Position numbers and translations under genes: made by a program. Of a DNA stretch of 64,000 nucleotides, positions 55,363 through 64,000 are shown in pieces. Below the pieces are notes generated by a model. The model did no database searches. It was not told where the DNA came from and saw nothing but the letters and a program-made list of their open reading frames with translations. Positions within the stretch are counted from its first letter, which is position 1. Every line of letters starts with the position of its first letter. The DNA is from Psychrobacter sp. bablab_jr014 (lineage in GTDB: Bacteria > Pseudomonadota > Gammaproteobacteria > Pseudomonadales > Moraxellaceae). Location of the stretch: NCBI RefSeq assembly GCF_016464015.1, contig NZ_JACDXT010000045.1, forward strand, positions 42,312 to 106,311. The letters are read 5' to 3'.

Positions 55363-55675
55363 AAAGGGCAGTCACTGTCTGAGCCAGTGTAATAGAACCA
55401 ATAAGCAGTATGATAAAAAGACACCGCCGCGTGTCTTTTTTTGTGCCTGTCCTCATATTGACCAGCACGCCTGCAATACTGCAAAGAAAACAATCAGAAA
55501 CATCAAGCGAATAGGGGGTAAGGATATTGATATTTGCATATCGACATTATGGGCATTTGTTGCTACAGTAATTTGACCTTTTGAGGGTAAAGTTCCTTAT
55601 CTTTCAAAGTCATGCGAGTCATCTACCTTGCTTTATATTTGATTTATTTTGTTTCTACTCCTATCCGAGATGATT

Positions 55676-56986
55676 ATGATGTTAAAAAAGTCCCATATCG
55701 CGGTGTTATCGGTGCTGGCATTAACAGGCTGTGCGACCCAGCCGACCATGCAGCCACAAGTGCAAAAGCCTGTGCGCCAAGGCAATGTGCAGATTACCGA
55801 ACAGCAAACGGTGCGCGTCACACCAAAACCTGCGCCCCCTGCGCCAAAGCCCGTACCCGAACCAAAAGCCAGTTACACCAGCTTTGATGATTGGAAAATG
55901 GACTTTATCCGCCGTTCTGCGGCTCAAGGCTACAATGCCAATGACTTACAGCGTCTGTTGGCTTCAGCGTCGCTTAGAAGCAGCGTTATCTCCTTAGATT
56001 CAGGGCAGCCTGAATTTTCAAAAATGCCATGGGAGTATGCCGATTCTGCCGTATCGGATGGCCGTGTGAGCCGTGGTAAAAGTAAATTCTCCGAGCAGCG
56101 CAGTTATTTATTAGGGCTTGAGTCACGCTACGGCGTCAATGCCGAAATCGTTGCGGCCATTTGGGGGATGGAATCGGCTTATGGCGCGGTGACAGGCAAC
56201 ACGCATCTACCCAGCGCGCTGGCGAGCCTTGCTTATGACGGTCGTCGCCAAGACTTTGCAGAAAACCAGCTGCTTGCACTCTTAACCTTGCTTGAGCGCG
56301 GAGATGTGTCGTGGTCGCAGCTAGAAGGCTCATGGGCAGGCGGTATGGGACAGACGCAGTTTATTCCTGCAACATGGCTCAAAGAAGGCATCGATGGCGA
56401 CTATAATGGTCATAAAAATCCATGGGCGACCGCTGATGCACTGGCCTCAACTGCCAGCTATTTAAATAATGCAGGCTGGGTACGTGGCCTAGATCCATTT
56501 TATGAAGTCACCATTCCTGCAGGTTTTGACTATTCGCAAGTAGGCAGTAAGCAAACCGCTGCCTATTGGGCATCGACAGGTATTGATACCATAGCGGATG
56601 TGACTCTTGATGCCAATACCTTGCTTGAGCTTTGGCTGCCTGCGGGCAAAGATGGTCCAGCACTGCTGCTGAGCAAAAACTTTGATGCCATCAAGGTATA
56701 CAACAACTCATCGAATTACGCGCTTGGTGTGAGTCTCCTCGGTCGTGCGATAGATGGGCAGATTGGTCTGCGCAAATCATGGCCGCGCTACGAGCGTCCG
56801 CTATCGACCAACCAAGTACGCACATTGCAAGAGCGCCTAACGCGCGCGGGCTATGACACCAAAGGCGCGGATGGCGTCATCGGTACCAACACCAAAAAAG
56901 CTTTCCAGCAATGGCAAAAGGCCAACGGCCAAACGCCTGATGGCTTTATCAGTCAAAGTAGCGCTGGCGCATTGACCTCATGGTGA
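55676..56986 (+). CDS. MltB-family lytic murein transglycosylase lipoprotein with peptidoglycan-binding domain
   Basis: This protein of about 436 residues cleaves peptidoglycan glycan strands to 1,6-anhydro products. It has a lipoprotein signal (SVLALTGCATQ), a Pro/Gln-rich linker, and the SLT_2/MltB catalytic domain (about 75-365). The catalytic Glu is in IWGMESAYGAVTG, followed by GSWAGGMGQTQFIPATW and GDYNGHKNPWATADALAS. A C-terminal PG_binding_1 domain (QERLTRAGYDTKGADGVIG) anchors it to the wall. ATG at 55676 is chosen for the GAG seven bases upstream; several Met codons make this uncertain. Confidence 0.92.
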   Translation: MMLKKSHIAVLSVLALTGCATQPTMQPQVQKPVRQGNVQITEQQTVRVTPKPAPPAPKPVPEPKASYTSFDDWKMDFIRRSAAQGYNANDLQRLLASASLRSSVISLDSGQPEFSKMPWEYADSAVSDGRVSRGKSKFSEQRSYLLGLESRYGVNAEIVAAIWGMESAYGAVTGNTHLPSALASLAYDGRRQDFAENQLLALLTLLERGDVSWSQLEGSWAGGMGQTQFIPATWLKEGIDGDYNGHKNPWATADALASTASYLNNAGWVRGLDPFYEVTIPAGFDYSQVGSKQTAAYWASTGIDTIADVTLDANTLLELWLPAGKDGPALLLSKNFDAIKVYNNSSNYALGVSLLGRAIDGQIGLRKSWPRYERPLSTNQVRTLQERLTRAGYDTKGADGVIGTNTKKAFQQWQKANGQTPDGFISQSSAGALTSW

Positions 56987-57124
56987 AATCCAGAGAATAA
57001 GCTGTGGGGCAGTATTGGCGACTTAATTGATTATATCAAGTCTTGGTTTTGAGACTTGAAGTGTTTTATTTAACATCTAATTTAAACATATTGGATTCAC
57101 AGCCACAAGAAAGCCCTCTATCAT

Positions 57125-57170
57125 TGGACTGACCCCCATAAGTTGAACACAACTTATGGGGGTCGGTTCA
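57125..57170. repeat. 46-base near-perfect palindrome resembling two fused IS ends
   Basis: TGGACTGACCCCCATAAGTTG faces TGAACCGACCCCCATAAGTTG (reverse strand) across the 4-base loop AACA. The inner 15 bases pair perfectly. The GACCCCCA core and TG/CA termini resemble IS3-family (IS150-group) ends. No transposase remains, and there is no T-run as in a terminator. Confidence 0.55.
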
Positions 57171-57192
57171 TTTGAACAAAAAGTATTCTTAA

Positions 57193-58491
57193 TCAAATCT
57201 CATTTACTTGTCCTAAGAATAAGATAGCATCTGTCTTATTGTCTTTAATCATAAACATAAAGGGATGGTCGGCTTTGACGGGTACGCTTGCAAACTCAGT
57301 AGAGACAGGTCTTATTGTCACGCCTGTGCCTGCGGCGGCCTTGGTGCCTTTTTCATCCACTTCAACCACTGCCTTATGCACGATAGCATCTACCGTCAAT
57401 GGCATAGTGTCGCTAAAGCCACTAAAGTCCGCACGACTACTAAAGGTAATCGGCATACCCATTTTACTGAGCAGCGGTTTCATCTGATAGTCTTCGCTAA
57501 GCTTAAATTTCGGCATGATCACGCGTACGTATCGAGACTTTAACTGTGCTGTCCAGCTGTTAATTTGATCCATACTGAAATTGGCATTTAGCTGGCGTAT
57601 GGCGCTGGCGTTCTTCGATTTGGGTACGACAACGAGCATGGACAAATCATCGCCTTTGTAAGGCAGTGAGACCATCTGTATTTGAGCGTTTTCCATATAG
57701 TCAAATTGTTTATCTTTTACCATCATTTTGGTTTGTGTTACCGTGCCATCAAGATTATAAAAATTATCGGCAGTTCTGCTCAAATCAAATGCTTCGCCCC
57801 ATTCGCCTTTAAAATAAATGGCATTGGTCAATACCGAGGCGGTATCGCGCTTGATGCTGCCAGCGGGTAGCAGTTCAGGAATCATCTGATTGGTGTGCTT
57901 AGCAATCGTATTGTTGATGGTCTGGCGCGCAGGTTCAGGGCGGCTGGCAAAGTCTAAATTGGTCACTTTGCCGCCATAGTAGCGGGTAATAGTGTCGATA
58001 TAGTGCTGCTTGGGTTTGAGTGTATTGTCCAACCACAAATCATTCGCGGTGGTGATGTCATAGTCTGCATTAGACGCATTCAAGCGATTGTACAGTGCGG
58101 CGCTATTGGCATTTAAGATTAATGGCGCAGGGTAGTGAAAAGTATTTTGAATCTGTGCTTTGGTGTCGCCTTGCGCGCCTGCATAGAGCATGGCAACGGC
58201 GGTCGATAAGCTATAAGGCGAGAAAAACACATTGTCGGTCGTATTGCTGCTGACTTCTTTATACATATCAACGGCGAATTGATTATTGGCGTTGACCACT
58301 TGCGCGACGCCTTCAGGAGTTGAGATTCTGCCATCAGCGTCGTCACGGTCGCCATCATCACTGACTGGATCCGTAGGCTGGGCCGGTATGGTATTGCAGG
58401 CGGTCAGACCAATGATACTGCTAAGCGCGAGTATAGATAAGCTCAATTTGGTCAGGTTTAGGGCGGGTCTTTTTTGATAAGATGTTGTCAT
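57193..58491 (-). CDS. Lipoprotein serpin (serine protease inhibitor)
   Basis: This protein of about 432 residues has a lipoprotein signal (GLTAC, Cys about 32), an acidic Asp-rich linker and a complete serpin fold. Hallmarks are NVFFSPYSLSTAVAMLYAGA, NAIYFKGEWGEAF, FMFMIKDNKTDAILFLGQV and the reactive loop. The loop starts with the inhibitory hinge EKGTKAAAGTGV, so it should be able to insert and trap proteases. By hinge spacing, cleavage would fall at P1 Val / P1' Ser in IRPVSTEF, with P2 Pro. This suggests elastase-like targets (inference). ATG at 58491 is used; a GTG four codons upstream is the alternative. Confidence 0.93.
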   Translation of the reverse strand: MTTSYQKRPALNLTKLSLSILALSSIIGLTACNTIPAQPTDPVSDDGDRDDADGRISTPEGVAQVVNANNQFAVDMYKEVSSNTTDNVFFSPYSLSTAVAMLYAGAQGDTKAQIQNTFHYPAPLILNANSAALYNRLNASNADYDITTANDLWLDNTLKPKQHYIDTITRYYGGKVTNLDFASRPEPARQTINNTIAKHTNQMIPELLPAGSIKRDTASVLTNAIYFKGEWGEAFDLSRTADNFYNLDGTVTQTKMMVKDKQFDYMENAQIQMVSLPYKGDDLSMLVVVPKSKNASAIRQLNANFSMDQINSWTAQLKSRYVRVIMPKFKLSEDYQMKPLLSKMGMPITFSSRADFSGFSDTMPLTVDAIVHKAVVEVDEKGTKAAAGTGVTIRPVSTEFASVPVKADHPFMFMIKDNKTDAILFLGQVNEI

Positions 58492-58630
58492 AATGGTATA
58501 CACTGGGTTGCAAAAAGATACCCTAATTATATACAGAGGTTTGGTTTAATCACGTAACGGTATGCTAAAAACGGTATCTACAGCGCAACATATCGCACTA
58601 TAGATACCGTTCATACGTTTTATGATGACT

Positions 58631-61408
58631 TTAGCCCGTATTACGCAGACCTGCCGCCAGCGCATTGATACTGCGGATAAGAGGGTCTTCGACATTCAGC
58701 TCATCACTGTTAAGGCTGTCGGTGTCTTGCTGGCGGGCGCGCTTGAGCAGTTCGATTTGAATGTAGTTGATGGGATCAAGGTTGGCATTGCGCCATTGTA
58801 ATGAGGCGGCAAGGCTTTGCTGCCCTGACAACAGATGGTCTTGATCAAGCAGTGTATTGAGTCCCGACTCGGTCAAGTGATGCTCTTGTAGAATCTCGCC
58901 CATGATATGCTCACGCAGCGTCTCATCGTCACACAACTGACTGTATGCCTTGGCAATATTCATCTCCGACTTGGTAAAGGCCATTTCAATATTGCTGATA
59001 AACACACTAAAAAACGGCCAGTTGTCGTTCATCTCTTTCATCAGTTCGCCATCGTCAGCGACGCTGTGTAGCGCACTGCCGACGCCGTACCAAGCGGGCA
59101 GGGTAAAGCGCGCCAGTGACCAGCCAAACACCCACGGAATAGCGCGTAAGGTGGTTTTGCTGGGTAGACCTTTTTTGCGGTGTGCAGGGCGTGAGCCAAT
59201 ATTGAGCAGTGAGATTTCTTGCACTGGCGTGACTTGCGAATAAAACTGATAAAAGCCATCCGTATGGTCGGTCAACTGGCGGTAGCGCTGCTCACCTGCA
59301 TCAGCAAGGCGCGCAAATAGCGCTTCGTAATTGGGCAGCGCCTTAGGCTGTACCACAAAGCGGCTGGAGCAAGCTTTGAGCGCACCTGTGATACCCATCG
59401 TCAGCTCAAACACAGCGGTGTCAGTATTGGCATATTTGGCGTACAGTACTTCGCCTTGCTCGGTGATTTTAATCTGACCGTGTAGAGTGCCTGCTGGCTG
59501 CGCGGCAATTGCCTTATGCGTGGAGCCGCCGCCACGACTGACAGAGCCGCCACGACCATGGAATAGGCGAGTTTTGATGCCATATTTTTCGGCAATACGA
59601 TTGATGGTTTGCTGTGCGCTGTACAGCTGCCATGCCGAGGTGATGATGCCGCCATCTTTGGACGAGTCCGAGTAGCCAAGCATAATCTCTTGCGTGTTGT
59701 CCCCGTGCTGTAGCAGCCCGCGATACAGCGGATTGTCGAGTACGGCAGGCAAGATGGTGTCGATGTTTTTTAAATCTTCAATGGTTTCAAATAGTGGCGC
59801 GACAGGTAAATCGGCTGACAAGACGCCATCATCATTGATACTGCATAATCCCGCAAAGCGCATCAGCAGTAAAACTTCGAGCAGCTGGCTGGCATTGTTG
59901 GTCATTGAAATGACATAGCTGCCAAAGGTGTCCTTGCCGACAAGCTTGCGCAGCTTGGCGATTGAGTTCATTAAAGACAGTTGCTCGCGTGTCTTATCGC
60001 TAAGATTGTCAGTATAAATCAGCGGCGTGCCCTGATGTTGCAGTAATTGAGTTAGCCACGTTTGCCGTTCCTCTTCGCTCAAACTATGGTAATCGGGCAG
60101 GTTCGAGGCACTGGCAAAAATATCGGCAATCACCTCGCCGTGATAAGACGACTCTTGGCGAATATCAAGCGCCGCCAAATGAAAGCCGCAGGTTTTAATC
60201 AAACGAATGGTATCAAGCAGCAGACCGTCCGCATGTGCCTTGTCGTGCGTACTGACGCTTTGGCGAATCAAACGCAAATCATCGAGCAGTGCTTCTGGGT
60301 CGGTATAAGCGTCTTGCTGGGCGTCCGCGTCTGCGCCTTTACTTTGAATCAAGCGGTTGGTGGCATTGATTTTGGCAAAAATAAGCGACAGCAAACGGCG
60401 ATACGGCTCGTTATTGTAGTCATCTAAATTATAATCAAACACCCGCTGCGCCAGCGCATCGTAGCTGTCGATTTTGGCATATACTGCTTTAGATACGGTG
60501 ACGATGGTGTCACTGTGAATCAACTGGCGACGCAGCTGACGAATCAGCACTTGATAGTGACGCAGCACGGTATCTGCGTGCTTTAATACCGCAAGCTCAG
60601 TGGTCTCATGAGTCACAAAGGGGTTACCGTCTCTATCGCCGCCAATCCACGAGCCAAAGCTCATAAATGCGGGCAGCGGATAGTCGGTCAGCTCAGGATA
60701 AATATCGACGATGGCATTTTTAATGTTGCGATAGACTTTAGGAATGGCATTAAACAAACTGGCATTAAAATAATGCAATCCGTTGTTAATCTCATCATAC
60801 ACTAAGGGCTTGCGGGTGCGCACCTCATCGGAGAGCCACAACAAGTCAATCGCTTCTGCAATCTGTTTTTTGGCCGCCTCATAAGGATAGCTGCCTTCGC
60901 TAAAGGTATTTAAGACATCACTGTGCGTAAACAGTCCTTGTAGCACGTTCATGGTCGTGCGGCGGCGCGCCTCAGTGGGATGTGCGGTAAACACAGGGGT
61001 ATACTTGAGATGGTCGAGCATCTCTTGCATTTGAGCAGGCTCGATATTACGCTCACGACACTCAAGTAAGGTGCGGCGAAATGAGCCTTCCCAGCTTTGC
61101 TCCGATTGCATACGCAGGTTGCGGCGCTCAGCACGTAGGTAATTTTCTTCGCTCAAATTGGCCAAGAAAAAATAAATAGAAAAGCCGCGAATGACGTTTT
61201 TTAGGGTCTGATTGTCAAGTGAGGTGATAAAGTCAATCAAAGCTTGCTTGTTTTCGGCATTTGGTGCGCGGCGCTCTTGCACAAAGCCCTTACGCAACTT
61301 TTCGATGGTGTCTAACATCTCTTTGCCTGACTGACGTGAAATCGTCTCACCCAGCAACGTGCCAAACAAGCTGGTACGTTTACGCAATACATCATTGTCT
61401 ATCGTCAT
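58631..61408 (-). CDS. ppc: Phosphoenolpyruvate carboxylase
   Basis: This 925-residue enzyme carboxylates PEP to oxaloacetate to refill the TCA cycle. Catalytic signatures are VFTAHPTEARRRTT with the essential His (about 137), SWIGGDRDGNPFVT, GYSDSSKDGGIITSAWQLY, LFHGRGGSVSRGGG and a C-terminal GLRNTG, the usual ending. The length is slightly above the E. coli enzyme. A TTAAGG ribosome binding site abuts the ATG, with GGGGAG further upstream. Confidence 0.97.
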   Translation of the reverse strand: MTIDNDVLRKRTSLFGTLLGETISRQSGKEMLDTIEKLRKGFVQERRAPNAENKQALIDFITSLDNQTLKNVIRGFSIYFFLANLSEENYLRAERRNLRMQSEQSWEGSFRRTLLECRERNIEPAQMQEMLDHLKYTPVFTAHPTEARRRTTMNVLQGLFTHSDVLNTFSEGSYPYEAAKKQIAEAIDLLWLSDEVRTRKPLVYDEINNGLHYFNASLFNAIPKVYRNIKNAIVDIYPELTDYPLPAFMSFGSWIGGDRDGNPFVTHETTELAVLKHADTVLRHYQVLIRQLRRQLIHSDTIVTVSKAVYAKIDSYDALAQRVFDYNLDDYNNEPYRRLLSLIFAKINATNRLIQSKGADADAQQDAYTDPEALLDDLRLIRQSVSTHDKAHADGLLLDTIRLIKTCGFHLAALDIRQESSYHGEVIADIFASASNLPDYHSLSEEERQTWLTQLLQHQGTPLIYTDNLSDKTREQLSLMNSIAKLRKLVGKDTFGSYVISMTNNASQLLEVLLLMRFAGLCSINDDGVLSADLPVAPLFETIEDLKNIDTILPAVLDNPLYRGLLQHGDNTQEIMLGYSDSSKDGGIITSAWQLYSAQQTINRIAEKYGIKTRLFHGRGGSVSRGGGSTHKAIAAQPAGTLHGQIKITEQGEVLYAKYANTDTAVFELTMGITGALKACSSRFVVQPKALPNYEALFARLADAGEQRYRQLTDHTDGFYQFYSQVTPVQEISLLNIGSRPAHRKKGLPSKTTLRAIPWVFGWSLARFTLPAWYGVGSALHSVADDGELMKEMNDNWPFFSVFISNIEMAFTKSEMNIAKAYSQLCDDETLREHIMGEILQEHHLTESGLNTLLDQDHLLSGQQSLAASLQWRNANLDPINYIQIELLKRARQQDTDSLNSDELNVEDPLIRSINALAAGLRNTG

Positions 61409-61556
61409 CCTTAACTCCCCTAAAGTTGATTGGTAAAAATCACGGCGAAGTACCTAAACATGCCAAGCCTGCGCCTGTGTCCTTGCTCGCGCTTTTATAT
61501 TTGTAACAGGTTACGGCGCATAAAAGCGACAAGCGTTTGTATTCACCGTATGCTCT

Positions 61557-61584
61557 TTTATATCATAGCTGCGTGACAATACAA
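61557..61584 (-). promoter_or_regulatory. Candidate ppc promoter
   Basis: On the minus strand TTGTAT (61584-61579), a 16-base gap and TATAAA (61562-61557), about 150 bases upstream of ppc. Confidence 0.4.
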
Positions 61585-61704
61585 GCTTCTATACATATCA
61601 ATATTGCTATGGAGGGTCACGACCTATTGTTTGACAATCGATTTAAAATTTAAAAAGCCAATACGAATATCTAAATGATTGCATGTGCTCATTGAAGACA
61701 CGCT

Positions 61705-62430
61705 CTAAAAGTCGATCGATGAATTAAGCGCAGTCGGGACAACATAGTCTGTAATACGCTGTCTTGATAAATCCATATGGGCTTTAATTAAGTCTGCGAC
61801 CTGAGAAGCGTCGTGATTTTCTATAGCGTCAATAATATCGTCATGCTGTTCGACTGCCTTTTCTAAGTCTTTTTTTATACTTGGTTGGCTGGGCTTTTGG
61901 TAAAAGATATGACCAAGACGCGCATGATCAATCAGTATACGCTGTAGTGTTGGCATCAAGTAAGGATTGCGTGCTATGCGTCCAATTTCATAATGAAATT
62001 CATTATTAAAATAAACGCGAGCCTCGATGTTTTCATTAGCAATCGCCTCTTTAAACTGCTGCTGAATGTCTTTTAGACGTTGTATATCAGCAGCAGTGGC
62101 GTTTTGAGTGGCGAGCTCAGTAGTTGCGGTATAAATCAGCGGCGAAACCAAAAAGAAATTATGCAGTGAGTTATAACTCATCGAGGAAACGCGTGCGCCT
62201 CGGTTTGCCTCTAGCTCTAAATAGCCTTCAGCAGCAAGCTGTCTGATTAACTCTCTGACAGGAGAGCGAGACAAACCAAACTCTTCGCATAGGGTCATCT
62301 CGTCAATACTGCTACCTGGTTCAAGCTCCATGCTGATAATACGCCGTTTTAGCGTCATTAACATAATCGTTTTCTTGTCTTTACCAGTTGTGTTCTCTTC
62401 AATAAAATTAAGCATGTCGTCAATAGACAT
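61705..62430 (-). CDS. GntR/FCD-family transcriptional regulator
   Basis: This regulator of about 241 residues has an N-terminal winged helix (about 25-85), with the GntR recognition segment TLCEEFGLSRSPVRELIRQLAAEGYLE in part as EFGLSRSPVRELIRQL. The C-terminal FCD domain is all-helical and has metal/ligand-type histidines in FNNEFHYEIGR and EQHDDIIDAI. It probably responds to a small carboxylate. It is divergent from the EamA transporter and may control it. ATG at 62430 is used; TTG at 62460 would add ten residues, and neither has a clear ribosome binding site. Confidence 0.87.
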   Translation of the reverse strand: MSIDDMLNFIEENTTGKDKKTIMLMTLKRRIISMELEPGSSIDEMTLCEEFGLSRSPVRELIRQLAAEGYLELEANRGARVSSMSYNSLHNFFLVSPLIYTATTELATQNATAADIQRLKDIQQQFKEAIANENIEARVYFNNEFHYEIGRIARNPYLMPTLQRILIDHARLGHIFYQKPSQPSIKKDLEKAVEQHDDIIDAIENHDASQVADLIKAHMDLSRQRITDYVVPTALNSSIDF

Positions 62431-62465
62431 ATTCAAAAAATTTTTGACGATGTTTGGCAATATTT

Positions 62466-62516
62466 AGTCCATTTAACCGTAAGCGCTTGAATTGAAGACA
62501 CGCCCTAATAAAATGC
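62466..62516 (+). repeat. Repeat unit carrying a promoter, copy 2
   Basis: It matches 36598-36650 through TAG-CCATTTAA, then TTGAATTGAAGACACGCCCTA. A shorter relative, ATTGAAGACACGCTCTAA, lies at 61691-61708. Confidence 0.6.
62487..62514 (+). promoter_or_regulatory. Promoter-like pair upstream of the EamA transporter
   Basis: TTGAAT (62487-62492), a 16-base gap and TAAAAT (62509-62514). The -35 half is the same sequence as in the copy at 36620. Confidence 0.45.
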
Positions 62517-62645
62517 AGCGTTTTATCGTTTGGATATTGTTCTTGTGACGATAGAGATAATGTATAACAGCAGGTCATCTGCTACAGAATCGCTTTAAGA
62601 CCATGAGTGAAACCAAGGCTTGAGCGACCGACTAAGGAGGGTGAG

Positions 62646-63563
62646 GTGAATAGAGTGATAGGGGCAAGACCGCGCACCAATAACGGCGCATTGATAGGGT
62701 CGATGCAAGTCATTATGGCTGGCGTATGTTGGGGTACGCTTGGTATTTTCTCAACGCGATTAGGGGATATGGGTTTTGGTAGTTTTCAAATTACGATATT
62801 GCGCGTATTAACAGCAGGCATTTTACTATTGGTTCTGGTACCACGGGTATGGCCTGTCATGAAAACCATGCAACGCGCCGAGTGGATAAATCTAGCACTG
62901 CAATCACTCATTGGTGTGCTGGGCATGACGCTGTGTTATTTTTTTGCGGTTGCACATGTTGGCGTCAGTATGGCGGTCGCGCTTTTGTATACTGCACCTA
63001 TTTTCAGTTTGATTTTTGCGAGAGTTATTTTAGGCGAGGCCGTGTCTATCAAGTCAGCATTATTGGCAATAGTGGCGGTTATGGGGGTGGCGTGTCTGAT
63101 GCTTGGGGATAAGATCAGCATTAACATCGGTATGCTGGTCGGGCTACTCGCTGGAGTGTGTTACTCACTCTTTGGGATTTTGGGCAAAAAAGCACTGTCA
63201 TACCATCACCCCTCAAATCTTGTACTCTTTAGCTCAGTAGCGGTTAGTGGCGCTGTGCTATTATTTATCCCGCAAACGTATCAAACTTATGGGACGCTGA
63301 TTCAGTTACCGATGTCTGCATGGGCATTGGCGCTCGGTTTGAGCGCAGTGGGTACGATTGCACCGTTTTTTTTATATACCAGTGCGCTCAAAAAACTCTC
63401 CGCTACCCAAGCTTCTGTATTTACCATTATTGAACCATTAACCGCTATTACGCTGGCAGTCGTACTGCTGGGTCAATCTTTGAAGCCGTTACAGACTTTT
63501 GGGGTGGTGCTGATCGTGTTTGCAACTTTAGTCAATGCGTTGGGTGCAAAGTCAAAGGCATAA
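62646..63563 (+). CDS. EamA/DMT-superfamily exporter
   Basis: This protein of about 305 residues has ten membrane helices arranged as two EamA repeats (about 20-145 and 158-290). Repeat motifs include AGVCWGTLGIFSTRL, the end of the first repeat ALLYTAPIFSLIFARVILGE and the end of the second TIIEPLTAITLAVVLLGQ. Such proteins export amino acids or metabolites; the substrate is unknown. The start is GTG at 62646 because a perfect AAGGAGG lies five bases upstream. It is divergent from the GntR regulator. Confidence 0.87.
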   Translation: MNRVIGARPRTNNGALIGSMQVIMAGVCWGTLGIFSTRLGDMGFGSFQITILRVLTAGILLLVLVPRVWPVMKTMQRAEWINLALQSLIGVLGMTLCYFFAVAHVGVSMAVALLYTAPIFSLIFARVILGEAVSIKSALLAIVAVMGVACLMLGDKISINIGMLVGLLAGVCYSLFGILGKKALSYHHPSNLVLFSSVAVSGAVLLFIPQTYQTYGTLIQLPMSAWALALGLSAVGTIAPFFLYTSALKKLSATQASVFTIIEPLTAITLAVVLLGQSLKPLQTFGVVLIVFATLVNALGAKSKA

Positions 63564-63686
63564 TAAGATATCAAAGCATGGTCATATCTATCGTACCTGA
63601 TACCGATAGGGTATGACTTGCTATGTGTGTGATAGACAAAAAAGTAGGAGTAAGCAATAGAGAAAAAGCATAAAATCAACACGCAC

Positions 63687-63717
63687 AAAAAAACCCCAAA
63701 CAATCTAATGTTTGGGG
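63687..63717 (-). terminator. Terminator of the tRNA operon
   Basis: Minus-strand CCCCAAAC / GTTTGGGG with an 8-base loop, followed by seven T. It lies downstream of tRNA-Asp. Confidence 0.8.
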
Positions 63718-63748
63718 CGAAACTTGTATAAAACTTAAGTTTTAAATA

Positions 63749-63825
63749 TGGCGCAGCGGACGGGACTCGAACCCGCGACCCCCGGCGTGACAGGCCGGTA
63801 TTCTAACCAACTGAACTACCGCTGC
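63749..63825 (-). tRNA. tRNA-Asp (GTC)
   Basis: A 77-base cloverleaf with encoded CCA. The acceptor GCAGCGG pairs with CCGCTGC, the discriminator is G, the anticodon loop is CCTGTCACG and the T-arm is GCGGGTTCGAGTCCCG. It is co-oriented with tRNA-Val, 38 bases downstream of it. Confidence 0.97.
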
Positions 63826-63863
63826 TTAGGTCGCTTAGATTATTTAACCACTCCTAAATTAAG

Positions 63864-63939
63864 TGGTGGGTGATGACGGATTCGAACCGCCGACATTCTG
63901 CGTGTAAGGCAGACGCTCTACCAACTGAGCTAATCACCC
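63864..63939 (-). tRNA. tRNA-Val (TAC)
   Basis: A 76-base cloverleaf with encoded CCA. The acceptor GGGTGAT pairs with ATCACCC, the discriminator is A, the anticodon loop is CCTTACACG, and the D-arm is AGCTCAGTTGGTAGAGC. Confidence 0.97.
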
Positions 63940-64000
63940 TGAGCGAGGATATAGCGAAGCACTGCTTCGTCCGAGCGCAAGAGAATTTACATTTTCGTAA

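Noticed and set aside
55433..55620. Possible regulatory RNA in the gap before the transglycosylase gene
   Set aside because: Only scattered AT-rich sequence; no stable hairpin or known motif found.
1..64000. CRISPR arrays, prophage genes or complete insertion sequences
   Set aside because: No spaced direct repeats, integrase, capsid or intact transposase genes were seen anywhere.

Overview
The window looks like chromosomal DNA of a gammaproteobacterium of the family Moraxellaceae, most likely Psychrobacter. This rests on protein style (for example the RlmKL, TtcA, YcgL, DUF2062 and cbb3 proteins), moderate GC, AAGGA-type ribosome binding sites and gene order. It is an inference, because no 16S rRNA gene is present. 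Nearly all the sequence is ordinary coding DNA. I see no prophage, complete insertion sequence or CRISPR array.

Region 1 (1-10,757) is a tellurite-resistance-type (Ter) island. A minus-strand operon encodes an ATP-grasp ligase, a NYN nuclease with two LOTUS domains, a two-domain phosphoribosyltransferase/TRSP protein and a HAD phosphatase that is cut by the window edge. These are parts of the Ter-linked biosynthetic module thought to make a nucleoside-like metabolite. Divergent from it is a TerA-like protein, followed by TerZ-like, AIM24-like, TerD-like, glutaminase, DUF475 (TerC-like) and a second TerD/TerE-like gene. The Ca2+-binding TerD-fold proteins and the DUF475 membrane protein form the sensing or membrane half of the system. 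The NYN-LOTUS gene and the glutaminase are the least expected members.

Region 2 (10,831-21,922) holds housekeeping and redox genes: rlmKL, an MscS channel, an orphan dihydrolipoamide-dehydrogenase-like flavoprotein, a BCP peroxiredoxin, a small secreted protein, queC and ttcA (divergent), then FixH and CcoG. Region 3 (22,133-26,630) is the ccoNOQP operon for cbb3 oxidase, including a 59-residue ccoQ, preceded by a 0.9-kb AT-rich non-coding gap.

Region 4 (26,631-47,172) is mixed: an SCP2-like protein, an unknown protein, lolC/E and lolD for lipoprotein export, DUF2062, a large ComEC, SppA, an alpha/beta hydrolase, a CPBP protease, dusA, an MHS-type transporter, a ClsC-like phospholipase D lipoprotein, metZ, ybaB-recR, rnd and a lipase-like hydrolase.

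Region 5 (47,272-53,944) is the glycine-cleavage locus. A tandem glycine riboswitch precedes gcvT, followed by an unknown secreted protein, gcvH, a nitroreductase and gcvP. Region 6 (54,179-64,000) has ycgL, an unknown membrane protein, an MltB-like transglycosylase, a lipoprotein serpin, ppc, a GntR/FCD regulator divergent from an EamA transporter, and tRNA-Asp and tRNA-Val.

The most notable non-gene signals are: two structured repeats whose arms differ in sequence but keep their pairing (about 34.2 kb and 47.4 kb); a roughly 45-bp repeat carrying a promoter-like pair upstream of two unrelated genes (36.6 and 62.5 kb); and a nearly perfect 46-bp palindrome resembling fused IS ends (57.1 kb).
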